Shown one piece after another: positions 63,495 to 64,000 of a DNA stretch of 64,000 nucleotides. Each line of letters opens with the position of its first letter. The first letter of the stretch is position 1. The stretch comes from Armatimonadota bacterium (GTDB lineage: Bacteria > Armatimonadota > Fimbriimonadia > Fimbriimonadales > Fimbriimonadaceae): the NCBI GenBank assembly GCA_017303935.1, contig JAFLBD010000001.1, forward strand, positions 806,001 through 870,000, in the 5' to 3' direction. The position numbers and the translations under genes were made by a program. The notes below the pieces were generated by a model. The model made no database searches and was not told where the DNA came from. It was given only the letters and a program-made list of their open reading frames with translations.

Positions 63495-64000
63495 TTTCGG
63501 CCCCTGCGCATAGCGATCCTGACAGAAGACGCGGTAGCAAGTAGTCTCTTGTCTCTGCCAAAGTGCTAGATTCCCGTTCATTGGCGGCGATTTGAAGGTC
63601 AATAGCCCCCACGAGGTGGTTGAAAGCAAGAGCAACTTCGAGCGAAGGAGTAACGAATGGAAGCCCGACGAACCCTTGCTTCGTTATCGAACCGAACACC
63701 GTTCCAGACTCTTCGAATACCTTGAACTGGTCTGAAAGCTCACCCATGGCATAGTAGGTCAGCGACATTGAGCCACTAAGATGTCGAATCGCGGCTAGTC
63801 CTCGACCGATGCAACATCGTTCGTTGGCGACGTTGAGAGCTCCGACGGGAGCCCTCACGCTTACCAGGGTGTCACCCTCTTCGGCAAAGCGAGTTGGAGC
63901 GGTGCAGGATAGCCGCCGCTCGGGGAATCTCCATCCGTAGTCAGTCTTTCCTTGATAGAACGGGATTCCCTCGCCTGAGGAGTTGTAGCTCTCCCCAGGA
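63487..64000 (-). CDS. hsdS: Type I restriction specificity subunit HsdS, 5' part outside window
   Basis: The frame is open through the right edge, so only the last 170 residues or so are seen. They carry the second target-recognition domain: GIPFYQGKTDYGWRFP, TRFAEEGDTLVSVRAPVGA, CCIGRGLAAIR, GTVFGSITKQGFVGLPFV and the end helix TLAETRDYLLPRLLSGSL. HsdS sets the DNA sequence recognised by the type I complex. The start of the membrane protein gene lies inside its end. Confidence 0.93.
   Translation of the reverse strand, partial: PGESYNSSGEGIPFYQGKTDYGWRFPERRLSCTAPTRFAEEGDTLVSVRAPVGALNVANERCCIGRGLAAIRHLSGSMSLTYYAMGELSDQFKVFEESGTVFGSITKQGFVGLPFVTPSLEVALAFNHLVGAIDLQIAANERESSTLAETRDYLLPRLLSGSLCAGAENA

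Overview
The window looks like a chromosome segment of a member of the Armatimonadota, probably the Fimbriimonadia. The clues are a large-family prepilin-type secreted protein with the ARESAKRT-type signature (23.0-23.8 kb), PilV/PilW/PilX-like minor pilin genes, a futalosine-route menaquinone gene (mqnC), a PEP-CTERM protein, and very compact gene packing with many 1-34 bp overlaps and several TTG/GTG starts. This is inferred from protein character, not from a marker search.

Layout. 0-6 kb: end of a MutL-family accessory gene, GDP-fucose synthesis (gmd-fcl), an orphan response regulator and a KOW/barrel-sandwich protein. 6-10.5 kb: tRNA-Ala, a PEP-CTERM protein, ahcY behind an S-adenosylhomocysteine (SAH) riboswitch, and rplJ-rplL behind an attenuator-like leader. 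10.5-13.8 kb: nusA-ylxR-infB. 14-17 kb: an exported protein, then a hydratase-biotin carboxylase pair of leucine-degradation type. 17-24 kb: rpmE2, a Xer recombinase, a GT39-like membrane glycosyltransferase, an intact and a degenerate HD-GYP protein, and a prepilin-type protein directly behind a TPP riboswitch plus terminator. 24-32.5 kb: rmlD, EVE, DUF4097/DUF2089, carboxypeptidase Taq, a NanE-ROK fusion and ccmABC plus a tiny ccmD. 32.5-36 kb: a minor pilin operon. 36-56 kb: housekeeping genes (accB, hom, mqnC, guaA, glyQ-rpoZ-dnaJ-prmA-rsmE, add, mutM, glyA), a multicopper oxidase, a heparinase-like lyase, bcp and tRNA-Met.

From tRNA-Thr (56.06 kb) to the right edge the content changes to a defence-type accessory locus, all on the minus strand. 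In transcription order it holds a type I restriction specificity gene (hsdS, cut by the window edge), a 250-residue membrane protein, three tiny proteins, a HigB-HigA/ImmA-like toxin-antitoxin pair, an AlbA/Schlafen-type protein and hsdR. The membrane protein and the three tiny proteins all carry an R-P-V-T-P-P peptide, and the first tiny protein looks like a free-standing copy of the membrane protein's tail. Apart from one 200 bp gap holding a promoter with a palindromic operator, neighbouring genes overlap by 1-14 bp. I do not recognise this RPVTPP family, and it is the best candidate here for an undescribed system.

Second in interest is the apparently intact TPP riboswitch in front of a prepilin-type gene instead of a thiamine gene.
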